Shown: piece after piece, positions 1 through 7,901 of the stretch | Layout: each line of letters begins with the position of its first letter | Numbering within the stretch: position 1 is the first letter of the stretch | The notes under the pieces: generated by a model | Databases searched by the model: none | What the model was told of the DNA's origin: nothing | What the model saw: only the letters and a program-made list of their open reading frames with translations | Program-made: the position numbers and the translations under genes | Assembly (NCBI RefSeq): GCF_029081005.1 | Contig: NZ_JAJQTQ010000038.1 | Coordinates: 1 to 32,238 of the forward strand | Direction: 5' to 3' | Length of the DNA stretch: 32,238 bases | Source: Halomonas elongata | Lineage (GTDB): Bacteria > Pseudomonadota > Gammaproteobacteria > Pseudomonadales > Halomonadaceae

Positions 1-228
1 CTGGGCTACAGCCCGATCTGGTTCGGCATCCTGTTCGCGGTGAACATGCAGGTTTCCTTCCTGTCGCCGCCGTTCGGGCCGGCCGCCTTCTACCTGAAAG
101 GGGTGGCGCCGCCGGAGGTGAGTCTCAAGGACATCTTCGTCTCGGTGCTGCCGTTCATTGCCCTGCAGCTGTGCGTGCTGTTCGCGCTGCTGTTCTGGCC
201 CAATTTGGCCATGTGGCTGGTGGGGTGA
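1..228 (+). CDS. TRAP transporter large permease (DctM-like), C-terminal fragment
   Basis: The open frame enters from the left edge and stops at 226-228, giving about 75 residues. They are strongly hydrophobic, with the phrase NMQVSFLSPPFGPAAFYLKG, typical of the last part of the DctM large membrane subunit of TRAP transporters, and a final membrane helix (FIALQLCVLFALLFW). In these systems DctM is the sodium-driven channel subunit that works with a small membrane subunit and a periplasmic binding protein, which would lie off the left edge. A galactonate-degradation operon on the same strand 360 bp downstream makes a sugar acid such as galactonate a plausible substrate, but this is inferred from context only. 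The N-terminal part is outside the window. Confidence 0.85.
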   Translation: MGYSPIWFGILFAVNMQVSFLSPPFGPAAFYLKGVAPPEVSLKDIFVSVLPFIALQLCVLFALLFWPNLAMWLVG

Positions 229-526
229 TTGGCATGGCTGCGCAGGCGAATGACGTCGTTATTCGGTGCTCGAAATCCTCACATACCGCTCAGTATGCTC
301 CGGTTTCTGTGCGCCGAATGCCTTGTCCTTCGCTCTGCTCGCCGATGCCCGAAACGACGGTGCGGTATCGGCCCGCTTTTCGACGCGACAGGCGTGATAT
401 TAACCCGGCAAGCTTTTATGTCGGGTTAATCGCGGTACAGGAAAGTGCCGCCGCCGGCCGTCAGGACTGCGCGAGCCCGCGCCACACCAGAAAATCCACG
501 CATCTGCGCCAGCGTGGTGCGGGCGA
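229..526. other. Intergenic region, no convincing gene; possible dispersed repeat
   Basis: This is the first part of the 361-bp gap between the TRAP permease and dgoD. Two overlapping open frames exist on the plus strand, but neither has a ribosome-binding site or a recognisable family. The stretch around 265-360 includes a small inverted repeat (CATAC at 280-284 facing GTATG at 291-295). It resembles, from memory only, sequence seen between genes in other gammaproteobacteria; no second copy exists in this window. The inverted repeat at 399-430 is listed separately. Confidence 0.4.
399..430. repeat. Inverted repeat, 9-bp arms, 14-base loop
   Basis: ATTAACCCG at 399-407 is the exact reverse complement of CGGGTTAAT at 422-430. 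No T-run follows on either strand, so it is not a standard intrinsic terminator. It lies 170 bp after the TRAP permease stop and 160 bp before dgoD. It could be an operator or a weak transcript-end hairpin. Confidence 0.6.
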
Positions 527-559
527 CAATCAAATAGATCAGGACGATCTATTTGATTG
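527..559. promoter_or_regulatory. Perfect inverted repeat before dgoD (candidate operator)
   Basis: CAATCAAATAGATC (527-540) and GATCTATTTGATTG (546-559) are exact reverse complements separated by AGGAC. The repeat ends 30 bp before the dgoD start and sits in locally AT-rich DNA, where a promoter is expected. The position fits an operator for a sugar-acid regulator (GntR, IclR or LacI type), but no regulator gene is in the window. Because the arms are so long, an RNA hairpin in the leader is an alternative. It is not a usual terminator, since no T-run follows. Confidence 0.6.
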
Positions 560-589
560 CCGGATTAATAATGGAATGGATAGTGTTCT

Positions 590-1738
590 ATGAAAATTAC
601 CCGACTCAAGACCTGGCAGGTGCCGCCACGCTGGTTGTTCCTCAAGATCGAGACCGATGAAGGTGCCTATGGCTGGGGCGAACCCGTGGTGGAAGGGCGC
701 GCGGCCACAGTCGAGGCGGCGGTGCATGAGTTGTCCGACTATCTGGTCGGCCAGGACCCGCATCGCATCGAGCATCTGTGGAACACGCTGTACCGTGCCG
801 GCTTCTATCGCGGCGGGCCGATCCTGATGAGTGCCATCGCCGGTATCGACCAGGCGCTGTGGGACCTCAAGGGGCGCGATCTCGGCGTGCCCGTCCATCA
901 GCTGCTGGGTGGACGAGTCCGCGATCGGATGCGCATGTACGCCTGGACCGGCGGCGACCGCCCGCAGGATGTGGGGGCGGGGGCCAGGACCTTGGTCGAC
1001 CAGGGGTTCACGGCCTTCAAGATGAATGGTACGCCGGAGCTGGCGATCGTCGACTCGCATCGCAAGATCGATGAGGCCGTGGCGCGGGTGGCCGAGGCCC
1101 GGGATGCCGTCGGGCCCGATGTGGGCATCGGCATCGACTTCCATGGTCGCGTTCACCGGCCGATGGCCAAGGCGTTGCTGCGCGAACTGGAGCCCTATCA
1201 CCCGATGTTCGTCGAGGAGCCGGTGGCCCCCGAGCACCTGCCGTGTCTGACGAACATCGCCGGTGGGCTGGGCTATCCGCTGGCCACCGGCGAGCGGCTG
1301 CACACGCGGTTCGAGTTCCGTGATCTGCTGGCCCAGGGAATGATCGACGTGGTTCAGCCTGACCTGTCGCACTGCGGCGGCATCAGCGAGGGCATGAAGA
1401 TCGCCAGTCTGGCTTCCTGCCACGATGTGGCGCTGGCACCCCATTGTCCGCTGGGGCCGCTGACGCTGGCGGCCTCGCTGCATGTGGATGCGGTGAATCA
1501 CAACGCCTTCATCCAGGAACAGAGCATGGGCATTCACTACAACCGTGACAATGACGTGCTCGACTACCTGGTCGACAAGTCGGCGCTGGCCATCGAGGAC
1601 GGATTCTGCGCGATTCCCGAGGGGCCCGGTCTTGGGGTAGAAATCGACGAGGCCTTCGTCGAGGAACGCGCCAGGGTGGGCCATCGCTGGCGCAACCCGG
1701 TATGGACCCATGAGGACGGCTCGATCGCCGAGTGGTGA
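590..1738 (+). CDS. dgoD: D-galactonate dehydratase
   Basis: This 382-residue enzyme of the enolase superfamily dehydrates D-galactonate to 2-dehydro-3-deoxygalactonate, the first step of the De Ley-Doudoroff pathway. It has the same length as E. coli DgoD and matches it closely throughout, beginning at the same residue. The metal ligands fall at the same numbers as in the E. coli enzyme: Asp183 (in DFHGR), Glu209 (in EEP) and Glu235 (in TGER). The catalytic histidines are His185 and His285 (in APHCPLGP), and Glu310 lies in the segment QEQSMGIHYN. The ribosome-binding site is weak, but the start is fixed by homology. dgoA follows 16 bp downstream, so the genes form one operon. Confidence 0.95.
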   Translation: MKITRLKTWQVPPRWLFLKIETDEGAYGWGEPVVEGRAATVEAAVHELSDYLVGQDPHRIEHLWNTLYRAGFYRGGPILMSAIAGIDQALWDLKGRDLGVPVHQLLGGRVRDRMRMYAWTGGDRPQDVGAGARTLVDQGFTAFKMNGTPELAIVDSHRKIDEAVARVAEARDAVGPDVGIGIDFHGRVHRPMAKALLRELEPYHPMFVEEPVAPEHLPCLTNIAGGLGYPLATGERLHTRFEFRDLLAQGMIDVVQPDLSHCGGISEGMKIASLASCHDVALAPHCPLGPLTLAASLHVDAVNHNAFIQEQSMGIHYNRDNDVLDYLVDKSALAIEDGFCAIPEGPGLGVEIDEAFVEERARVGHRWRNPVWTHEDGSIAEW

Positions 1739-1754
1739 AAAGAGTGGTGAGATC

Positions 1755-2414
1755 ATGAACGAGACGCAAGGCAACACCCTGAACGAGGCCCTGGAGACGC
1801 TGCCGCTGGTGGCGATACTGCGCGGTATCACGCCCGAGGAAGTAGAGGGCGTGTGCGAGGCGCTGGTCGGCGCCGGCTTCCGGATGATCGAGATTCCGCT
1901 CAACTCGCCGCGGCCCTGGGAGAGTATCGAGCGAGCGGTGGCACATTGCCCGGCATCGGTGCTGGTCGGGGCGGGTACCGTGCTGGAAGGCGCCGATGCC
2001 GAGCGGCTGGCTCGGCTCGGCGCCCCCCTCATGGTCACGCCCAATAGTGATGTCGAAGTGATCCGGGCCGGCGTCGATCATGGGCTGGCCCCCATGATCG
2101 GCTGCATGACGCCCACCGAGGCATTGGCCGCGGCGCGCAGCGGTGCCAGGGCGCTCAAGCTGTTTCCCGCGGCTCGGCTCGGCACCGGGTACTTCAAGGA
2201 TATCAATGCCATTCTGCCGCCGGACCTGCCGGTACTGGCGGTGGGCGGTATCGAGCGCGGCAACATGGCCGAGTGGCATGCCGCGGGCGTGCGTGGTTTC
2301 GGTTTTGGCAGCAACCTCTACAAGCCCGGTCGCGACACCGATGAAATCGCCGAGATCGCCGCCGACCTGGTCGCCGAGTGGCACCGGCTCGAGGATCGGG
2401 GGAGCGAGGGATGA
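1755..2414 (+). CDS. dgoA: 2-dehydro-3-deoxy-6-phosphogalactonate aldolase
   Basis: This 219-residue class I aldolase of the KDPG/KDPGal family splits 2-dehydro-3-deoxy-6-phosphogalactonate into pyruvate and glyceraldehyde 3-phosphate, the last step of the pathway. The Schiff-base lysine is Lys135 in ALKLFPA, and Glu46 in IEIPLNSP is the expected acid/base residue. The phosphate-binding end GGIERGN...GFGFGSNLYKPG is also present. The IEIPLNSP and NLYKPG signatures favour the galactonate enzyme over the gluconate enzyme Eda. The frame is open further upstream, but the ATG at 1755, after GGTGAG, gives the family's usual length. Its last bases overlap the start of dgoK in an ATGA arrangement, implying translational coupling. 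Confidence 0.93.
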   Translation: MNETQGNTLNEALETLPLVAILRGITPEEVEGVCEALVGAGFRMIEIPLNSPRPWESIERAVAHCPASVLVGAGTVLEGADAERLARLGAPLMVTPNSDVEVIRAGVDHGLAPMIGCMTPTEALAAARSGARALKLFPAARLGTGYFKDINAILPPDLPVLAVGGIERGNMAEWHAAGVRGFGFGSNLYKPGRDTDEIAEIAADLVAEWHRLEDRGSEG

Positions 2415-3313
2415 GCGAGCGGCTGATCGCCATCGACTGGGGCACCAGCAATTTCCGGGCCTTCCTGGTCGATCGAGCCAGCGGCGAATGTCTCGACAGC
2501 CATCGTTCGGATGCCGGCCTGAGGGCGCTGTCCAGCGAGGAATTCCCGCACTACTGCCTCGCCCAGGTTGGGGCCTGGCGAGAAGATGGCCGAGTGCCTG
2601 TCTATTTGTCCGGCATGGTCGGTTCGGCTCGTGGCTGGTGCGAGGCGCCGCAACTGGATGTGCCGGCTTCCGCCGCGGACCTTGCCGCCGGATTGATGGC
2701 GGCGCCCGGGCTGTCCAATGCCTGGATCGTGCCAGGCCTCAAGATAGTACGCGACGACCACGTCGATGTGATGCGCGGCGAAGAGGTGCAGGCCTTCGGC
2801 GCCATGGCCTTGCGTGAAGCGACCTCGGGCTTGTGCTGCCTGCCAGGCACGCACAGCAAGTGGGTGCATCTGGAAGGAGAACGTCTGACCGACTTCACCA
2901 CCGTCATGACCGGTGAACTCTTTCATGCCGTGCGCTTTCATACACTGCCCGGCGAGCCTTCCCGGGAGCGTGCCGCGTTCGACGAGGCGGGCTTTCGCCA
3001 GGGGCTTCAGGCCGCGACGCATCCCGATGGACCGCTGCACGCGCTTTTTGAGGCACGCAGTCGACACTTGTATGCCGGCTTGTCTGCCGAGGCGATCGGA
3101 GGCTTCATTTCCGGCGTGTTGATCGGCAATGAGGTGCTTTCACAACGCAAGAGATGGCGAGATACCTCGGTGACATTGATCGGTTCGACTTCCTTGAATT
3201 CCCTGTACCGAATGGCCCTGGAGTGGGCAGGGGGAAGTGTCATCGAAATCTCGAGTGACGATGCCACCCTTTCAGGGCTTTGTGCATTGGCGAATCGCCA
3301 TGGCGAACGTTGA
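2411..3313 (+). CDS. dgoK: 2-dehydro-3-deoxygalactonokinase
   Basis: This 300-residue sugar-acid kinase phosphorylates 2-dehydro-3-deoxygalactonate, supplying the substrate of the aldolase encoded just before it. The N-terminal phosphate-binding motif IAIDWGTSNFRAFL (residues 6-19) is characteristic of DgoK in the actin-like ATPase fold. Further DgoK-like blocks are YLSGMVGSARGW, PGLK, and LPGTHSKWV with FTTVMTGELF. The start overlaps the dgoA stop by four bases and has GGAGCGAGGG just upstream. It is the last gene of the operon; a hairpin terminator lies about 45 bp past the stop. Length is normal and nothing is missing. Confidence 0.93.
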   Translation: MSERLIAIDWGTSNFRAFLVDRASGECLDSHRSDAGLRALSSEEFPHYCLAQVGAWREDGRVPVYLSGMVGSARGWCEAPQLDVPASAADLAAGLMAAPGLSNAWIVPGLKIVRDDHVDVMRGEEVQAFGAMALREATSGLCCLPGTHSKWVHLEGERLTDFTTVMTGELFHAVRFHTLPGEPSRERAAFDEAGFRQGLQAATHPDGPLHALFEARSRHLYAGLSAEAIGGFISGVLIGNEVLSQRKRWRDTSVTLIGSTSLNSLYRMALEWAGGSVIEISSDDATLSGLCALANRHGER

Positions 3314-3358
3314 TCAATGACATTGAAATCGTAAGAACGTTATCCGGAATGAAAGAAG

Positions 3359-3386
3359 AAAAGGCGGCCTTTTCTGGTCGCCTTTT
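3359..3386. terminator. Bidirectional terminator between dgoK and gntK
   Basis: An 11-bp stem (AAAAGGCGGCC at 3359-3369 with GGTCGCCTTTT at 3376-3386, one G-T pair) closes on a 6-base loop. A-rich and T-rich ends on both sides fit termination in both directions. It lies between the convergent stop codons of dgoK and gntK. Confidence 0.85.
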
Positions 3387-3413
3387 CGATCGATGATGAC
3401 GTCGTATCCTGCC

Positions 3414-3932
3414 TCAGCTCGACCGCGCGTCGAGATGCTCCAGAAAGGCATCGACGATACCGCGAGGCGTGTCCCGGATATCGCCGCGGAAGGCTTCCTC
3501 CCGGGAGGGGACTTCCAGGGTGGCAAGCTGACTGTCCAGCATGTGGGTGCCGGTGAAGAAGTGCTCGCTTCGCCGCTCGAGCCGATCTACCAGGACATTC
3601 CGGTCACCATGCAGGTAGAGAATATCCAGTCTGGGCGTGGCGGTGCGAAGCTGGTCGCGGTAGCGATGCTTCAATGCCGAGCAGCCGATCACCAGGGATA
3701 TTCCCTGTGACTGATACTCTCGATAGAGGTCAGCGAGGGTCGCCAGCCAGGCTTCCCGGTCACCATCATTGAGGGGTTGGCCACGCGACATCTTGGCGAT
3801 GTTTCCGGGACTATGATAGTCATCGCCATCGAGGAAGGTGGCGCCCATGGCGGCTGCCACCTGGCGACCGACATGCGACTTTCCCGAACCGGAAACCCCC
3901 ATTACCAGAATGCTTTTCGCCTTGGCTTTCAT
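3414..3932 (-). CDS. gntK: Gluconokinase
   Basis: This 172-residue P-loop kinase makes 6-phosphogluconate from gluconate and ATP. The Walker A motif is GVSGSGKS at residues 12-19. It is followed by the family blocks FLDGDDYHSPGNIAKMSRGQPLNDGDR (given here only as a landmark around residues 33-59, with the key residues Asp, His and Lys), CSALKHRYRDQLR, and a C-terminal FxGDIRDTP segment. Length and start match the family. It is convergent to the dgo operon and 113 bp downstream of the nitrilase-like gene on the same strand, so it may have its own promoter; a TAGAAT -10-like hexamer lies at 3973-3978 without a good -35. Its position beside dgo suggests a sugar-acid utilisation island. Confidence 0.93.
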   Translation of the reverse strand: MKAKAKSILVMGVSGSGKSHVGRQVAAAMGATFLDGDDYHSPGNIAKMSRGQPLNDGDREAWLATLADLYREYQSQGISLVIGCSALKHRYRDQLRTATPRLDILYLHGDRNVLVDRLERRSEHFFTGTHMLDSQLATLEVPSREEAFRGDIRDTPRGIVDAFLEHLDARSS

Positions 3933-4045
3933 GCGGAAATCGCTTTGTTTTAGAACCGTTGAACAGGATCGATTCTAGCACTTTTTCCGTCGGGAATGGG
4001 AGCCCTTTCCAAGGCCGGGGGAAGTGGTTCCTTTCGAACGTATCG

Positions 4046-4888
4046 TCAGCGATAGCCGGCCATTAGATCGCGGATCAGGGGCGTGTCGGCGTCACGGTGC
4101 GTGGGGAGTTCGAAACGTGCGCGTGCGATGGCGGTGCGTGACAGGTGTGCCTCGATCAGGGTTTCACGGTCGTCCGCCTCGGCGAGAAGCTCGCCTCGGG
4201 GACCGAGGATGCGCGAACCGCCCCAGAAGTGGCTGGCGCCTTCGGGACCGAATCGATTGGCCATGATCACCGGCGTGCCATAGGTCATGGCGTAGAAACG
4301 CACGTTCAAGGCCCAGTTCTGCTCGTTGGAGAAGTCGTCGCTGACGATGCCCGAGGCCGAATTGATCGGGGCGCAAAGGATGGTGGGGCGTGGCAGCAGG
4401 GCGGCATGGACGAGCGCTGGATTCCACAGGTCGGCACAGATCAGTTGGGTGGCCGACCAGCCCGGACGCACGGGGGTGTGGGTGAGGGCATCGCCATGCG
4501 TGAACCACTTGCCTTCCTCGAGGCCACCGTAAGTGGGCAGGTTGAGTTTGCGATGTACGGCGACGAGTTCGCCATGCTGCAGAATCGCCAGGGCGTTGTA
4601 GTACTCGCCGGGACTCGCCTCTTCGACGAAGCCGACCACCGCCTGGATATCGCCGACGGCTCGGGCCAGGCGCATCAGGCGAGGGTCCTCCAGCGGCATG
4701 GCGACTCGCATGACATCGGCACCGAGTCCATAGCCGGTCAGTGACAGTTCGGGAAAGACCAGCAGCTCGATACCGGCCCGGGTGGCCTCTTCGAGGCACT
4801 CGAGATGACGCTCGAGGTTGGCATCGACAGCACCGAGCTCGGCATTGATCTGGGCGGCGGCGACGAGGAGATCGTCCTGGTAGTGCAT
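4046..4888 (-). CDS. Carbon-nitrogen hydrolase (nitrilase superfamily)
   Basis: This is a 280-residue amidase or amidohydrolase of the nitrilase superfamily. The Glu-Lys-Cys catalytic triad is visible as Glu47 (FPELSLTGY), Lys114 (HRKLNLPTYGG) and Cys151 (LICADLWNP). An additional conserved Glu is in EEGKWF. The substrate cannot be told from sequence; the ICADLWNP and LNLPTYGGLEEGKWF blocks resemble the glutaminase-like domain of NAD synthetases and free-standing omega-amidase-type enzymes. The frame is open upstream to a TTG at 4951 and an ATG at 4915. The ATG at 4888 is preferred because CGAGG sits five bases before it and the protein then begins just ahead of the first strand (LLVAAAQIN). 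Confidence 0.85.
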   Translation of the reverse strand: MHYQDDLLVAAAQINAELGAVDANLERHLECLEEATRAGIELLVFPELSLTGYGLGADVMRVAMPLEDPRLMRLARAVGDIQAVVGFVEEASPGEYYNALAILQHGELVAVHRKLNLPTYGGLEEGKWFTHGDALTHTPVRPGWSATQLICADLWNPALVHAALLPRPTILCAPINSASGIVSDDFSNEQNWALNVRFYAMTYGTPVIMANRFGPEGASHFWGGSRILGPRGELLAEADDRETLIEAHLSRTAIARARFELPTHRDADTPLIRDLMAGYR

Positions 4889-5011
4889 CCTGGCCTCGTG
4901 GCGGCTGGTGGGCATGAAGATGAGAATCCCGGTGGGGCAGGGAGGTGACAAGTGCTGCCGTGTCGGCCGGGCCGTTCGAACCGCTCGGTGGCCGCACCGC
5001 CGCAGGGCGGA

Positions 5012-5040
5012 GGAAAACGGGGCCAGCCAGCCTGGCCCCG
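5012..5040 (-). terminator. Intrinsic terminator of the osmoprotectant ABC operon
   Basis: CGGGGCCAG (5018-5026) and CTGGCCCCG (5032-5040) form a 9-bp GC stem with a 5-base loop. On the minus strand the stem is followed by GTTTTCC. It starts seven bases past the stop codon of the binding-protein gene. Confidence 0.85.
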
Positions 5041-5047
5041 AGACAGC

Positions 5048-5929
5048 TTATAGCAGGTCATTGTCGGTCAGGAAGTCGGCCGCGACATCCTCGATGGTCT
5101 CGCGTTCCACGTCGACCCGGGCATTCAGGGTCGCCATGGTCTGGTCGTCGAGCAGCGAGGAGAGCGCGTTCATCTGCTCGGCGAGGTCGGGGTGGGCGTC
5201 CAGCGACTCCTGACGGACTACCGGGGTCAGGGCATAGGCCGGGAAGAAGTTCTGGTCGTCCTCGAGGACCTCGAAGTCGAAGGCCGGAATGCGGCCATCG
5301 GTGGCGAACACCAGGCCGACGTCGACCTGGCCGTCGCGCAGTGCCTGGTAGACGAGCCCGGAGTCCATGCGCTTGACGTCGCCGCGGCTCACCCGGAAGT
5401 CATAGGCTTGCTGCAGCGGACGCCAGCCATCTTCACGGGCGTAGAACTCGGCGTTCATGGCGAACGATAGTTCCTTGCCATCATTGACAGCCTCGGCCAG
5501 CTTGGAGAGCGAGTCGATGCCGGTTTCCTCGACGCTCTCTTCGCGCATGGCCAGGGCGTAGGTGTTGTTGGCCTCGGAGGGGTCCAGCCACACCAGGCCC
5601 TTCTCGCCATCGAGTTCCTTGACGCGCCGATAGGTCTCGTCAGGGGACAGGGACTCCGTGACGTCGTTGTAGTTGATCAACGAGGTGCCGGTGTATTCCC
5701 AGTAGAGGTCGATCTGGCCGTTTTCCTGGGCCTGGCGCAGCATGGCGGAGCCCATGCCGGCGCGGCTTTCCACCTCATGGCCCAGCCCCTCGAGATACTG
5801 GGAGGTCATGCTGGCGAGAATCTGCTGTTCGGTGAAGTTCTTGCCGCCGACCACGATTTCCTGGGCCTGGGCGCCGGCCATGGTGCCCGCGAGGGCCAGG
5901 CCGGTGAGTGTCGTCATCAAACGTTTCAT
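5048..5929 (-). CDS. Osmoprotectant ABC transporter, substrate-binding protein (OsmF/OpuCC type)
   Basis: This 293-residue periplasmic protein should bind glycine betaine, choline or a related quaternary amine and deliver it to the permeases encoded upstream. A signal peptide ends near residue 22 (MAGAQAQ). The mature part begins IVVGGKNFTEQQILASM, the hallmark of the OpuAC/ProX-like family of the OsmF/OpuCC type. DLYWEYTGTSLI and the segment VKRMDSGLVYQALRDGQVD further support the family. The ATG has a strong AGGAGG six to ten bases upstream. It is the last gene of a four-gene operon and is followed by a terminator. The exact ligand is not determinable from sequence. Confidence 0.92.
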   Translation of the reverse strand: MKRLMTTLTGLALAGTMAGAQAQEIVVGGKNFTEQQILASMTSQYLEGLGHEVESRAGMGSAMLRQAQENGQIDLYWEYTGTSLINYNDVTESLSPDETYRRVKELDGEKGLVWLDPSEANNTYALAMREESVEETGIDSLSKLAEAVNDGKELSFAMNAEFYAREDGWRPLQQAYDFRVSRGDVKRMDSGLVYQALRDGQVDVGLVFATDGRIPAFDFEVLEDDQNFFPAYALTPVVRQESLDAHPDLAEQMNALSSLLDDQTMATLNARVDVERETIEDVAADFLTDNDLL

Positions 5930-5959
5930 GTCGTTCTCCTCCTGGGGACGGTCATGGGC

Positions 5960-6691
5960 TCAAGCGCGGGAAGGGTTGACCCCGCGTGGCACCACGATGA
6001 AAGCGGTGATGGCGATCAGGGCGTCGACCACGATCGCCAACAGTGCCGTGGGGATGGCGCCGGACAGCATCATCACCGGGTCGTAGAGATCGATGCCGGT
6101 GAAGATCAGTTCGCCGAGTCCGCCGGCGCCGATCAGGAAGGCCAGCGGCACGGTGCCGACATTGATGGTCAAGGCGGTGCGGATACCGGCGAAGATCACA
6201 TAGAGCGCGTTGGGCAGCTCCACCCTGAGCAGTCGTTGGGCCGGAGACATTCCGATGCCGGCGGCGGCCTCCATCAGGGCAGGTGAAACGCCCTTGAGGC
6301 CGGCATAGGTGTTGCGGGTAATCGGCAGCAGGGTGGCGACGAACAGCCCGAATACCGCCGGCACGGTGCCGATGCCCAGAAAGCTCATCGACAAGGCCAG
6401 CACCGCCAGTGTCGGGATGGTGGTGCCGACGTTGAGGACCTGCATCAGGGACTCGGCCGCTCGGGCCATGCTGGGGCGGGACAGCATCACGCCGAGCGGG
6501 ATGGCCACCAGGATGGCCAGGCCGCCGGAAATGGCGGTCAACCACAGGTGTTGCGCGGCGAGATACTGCACGTCCGGCAGGTAGAAGATGAAATCGTCGA
6601 TGACCCCGCTGGACTGGCTCCAGACGCCTGCGAAGAAGATGACGGCGAGCAGCAGCAGGCGCAGGACCCCTTTCAGATTCTGTATGGGCAT
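5960..6691 (-). CDS. Osmoprotectant ABC transporter, permease
   Basis: This 243-residue inner-membrane permease has a BPD-type transport domain. Hydrophobic segments include LLLLAVIFFAGVW, LTAISGGLAILVAIPLGV, and ALLAIVVDALIAITAFIVV. The EAA-type loop that contacts the ATPase is recognisable as EAAAGIGMSPAQRLLRVELPNAL. The start lies four bases after the stop of the ATPase gene, with GGAG across that stop, which indicates co-translation. It resembles the C-terminal type of permease in OpuC and YehY/YehW systems, and pairs with the second permease at 7902-8567. N- and C-terminal ends look complete. Confidence 0.9.
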   Translation of the reverse strand: MPIQNLKGVLRLLLLAVIFFAGVWSQSSGVIDDFIFYLPDVQYLAAQHLWLTAISGGLAILVAIPLGVMLSRPSMARAAESLMQVLNVGTTIPTLAVLALSMSFLGIGTVPAVFGLFVATLLPITRNTYAGLKGVSPALMEAAAGIGMSPAQRLLRVELPNALYVIFAGIRTALTINVGTVPLAFLIGAGGLGELIFTGIDLYDPVMMLSGAIPTALLAIVVDALIAITAFIVVPRGVNPSRA

Positions 6692-6695
6692 CGGC

Positions 6696-7856
6696 TCACT
6701 CCTCGGTCGCGGCGTCGGACTGTCGTTCGTCGCTCGAGCGGGGGCGGAAGCGCGAGCCCAGGTGGTGGGTCATGGCGCGTTGCGTGATCTGGCCGCAGAC
6801 GCGTCCTTGTTCATCCACGCAGGGCAGCCAGGTGGTGTCCTGGGCGAACATCAGCGAGGCGACCTTGCGCAGGTCATCGTCCAGCGACACCGTGTCCGGC
6901 ACGTTCTGGAAGTGGTCGCGGCAATAGCCCTTGGTGGTGCGCGCCAGAGCACGCGTGATCAAGCCCACCGGCTGACGCTTGTCGTTGATCATCAGGATGG
7001 AGTTCTGGTAGCCGAAATCGTCGATGCGAGCCAGGGCGGTTGCCAGGGTGTCGCCGGGAGACACCGTGCCGATTTCATCGCTGACCACGTCACGCACCCG
7101 GACCAGATTGAGGCGCTTCAGCGCCCGGTCCTCGCCGAGGAAGGACTCGACGAAGGCATCGCGGGGAGCCGCCAGCAGGTCGTCCGGCGATGAATACTGG
7201 ACGAGCTGGCCCTCGCGGAAGACCGCGACGCTGTCGCCCATCTTGATCGCCTCGTCGATGTCGTGGCTGACGAACATGATGGTCTTCTTGAGTTCCTGCT
7301 GCATCTTGAGGAACTCGTCCTGGATCACCGCCCGATTGATCGGGTCGATGGCACCGAAGGGTTCGTCCATCAGCATGACCGGCGGGTCGGCGGCCAGCGC
7401 ACGGGCCACGCCGATGCGCTGCTGTTGACCACCGGAAAGCTCGCTGGGATAGCGCTTGAGAAAGGCGTCGGGGTCGAGGGCGATCATCGCCATCAGCTCG
7501 CGGGCACGTTCCCGGTACCTCGCCTTGTCCCAGCCGAGCAGCTTGGGCACCACCGAAATGTTCTCCTCGATGGTCATGTTGGGAAACAGGCCGATCTGCT
7601 GGATCACATAGCCGATGTTGCGGCGCAGGTCCTGGGTATCCAGGCCGGTGGTGTCTTCGCCGTCGATGAAGGCCTTGCCCGAGGTAGGGCGGATGATGCG
7701 GTTGATCATCTTCAGGGTGGTGGTCTTGCCGCAGCCGGAGGGGCCGAGCAGGATGCAGATCTCCCCGGCCGGGACTTCCATGTTGATGTGGTCGGCGGCG
7801 GTCACTGCTCCCTTGGGCGTGTCGAAGACCTTGGTCAGGTTATCCAGTCGAATCAT
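6696..7856 (-). CDS. Osmoprotectant ABC transporter, ATP-binding protein with CBS domains
   Basis: This 386-residue ATPase energises uptake of the osmoprotectant. Walker A is GPSGCGKT (residues 38-45), the signature is LSGGQQQR (140-147), and Walker B is VMLMDEP (160-166). After the nucleotide-binding domain, residues from about 260 to 370 form two CBS modules (VRDVVSDEIGTVSPGDTLATA and the block around FQNVPDTVSLDDDLRKVA). In OpuA-type transporters such CBS modules sense ionic strength, so osmotic control of activity is likely. The start overlaps nothing, and the next permease ends 45 bp upstream. The family and the tandem CBS pair are clear; the specific substrate is not. Confidence 0.93.
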   Translation of the reverse strand: MIRLDNLTKVFDTPKGAVTAADHINMEVPAGEICILLGPSGCGKTTTLKMINRIIRPTSGKAFIDGEDTTGLDTQDLRRNIGYVIQQIGLFPNMTIEENISVVPKLLGWDKARYRERARELMAMIALDPDAFLKRYPSELSGGQQQRIGVARALAADPPVMLMDEPFGAIDPINRAVIQDEFLKMQQELKKTIMFVSHDIDEAIKMGDSVAVFREGQLVQYSSPDDLLAAPRDAFVESFLGEDRALKRLNLVRVRDVVSDEIGTVSPGDTLATALARIDDFGYQNSILMINDKRQPVGLITRALARTTKGYCRDHFQNVPDTVSLDDDLRKVASLMFAQDTTWLPCVDEQGRVCGQITQRAMTHHLGSRFRPRSSDERQSDAATEE

Positions 7857-7901
7857 TTGCGGTTCCTTGAACGATGAGCCGGGGGACGACGGTCGAGGGA
7901 A

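Noticed and set aside
171..593. Overlapping plus-strand frames between the TRAP permease and dgoD
   Set aside because: No ribosome-binding site, no recognisable protein, and they overlap each other and the end of the permease gene.
539..2044. Long open frame of about 500 codons on the minus strand across dgoD and dgoA
   Set aside because: It is antisense to clearly recognisable dgo genes, has no family resemblance, and is a typical high-GC shadow frame.
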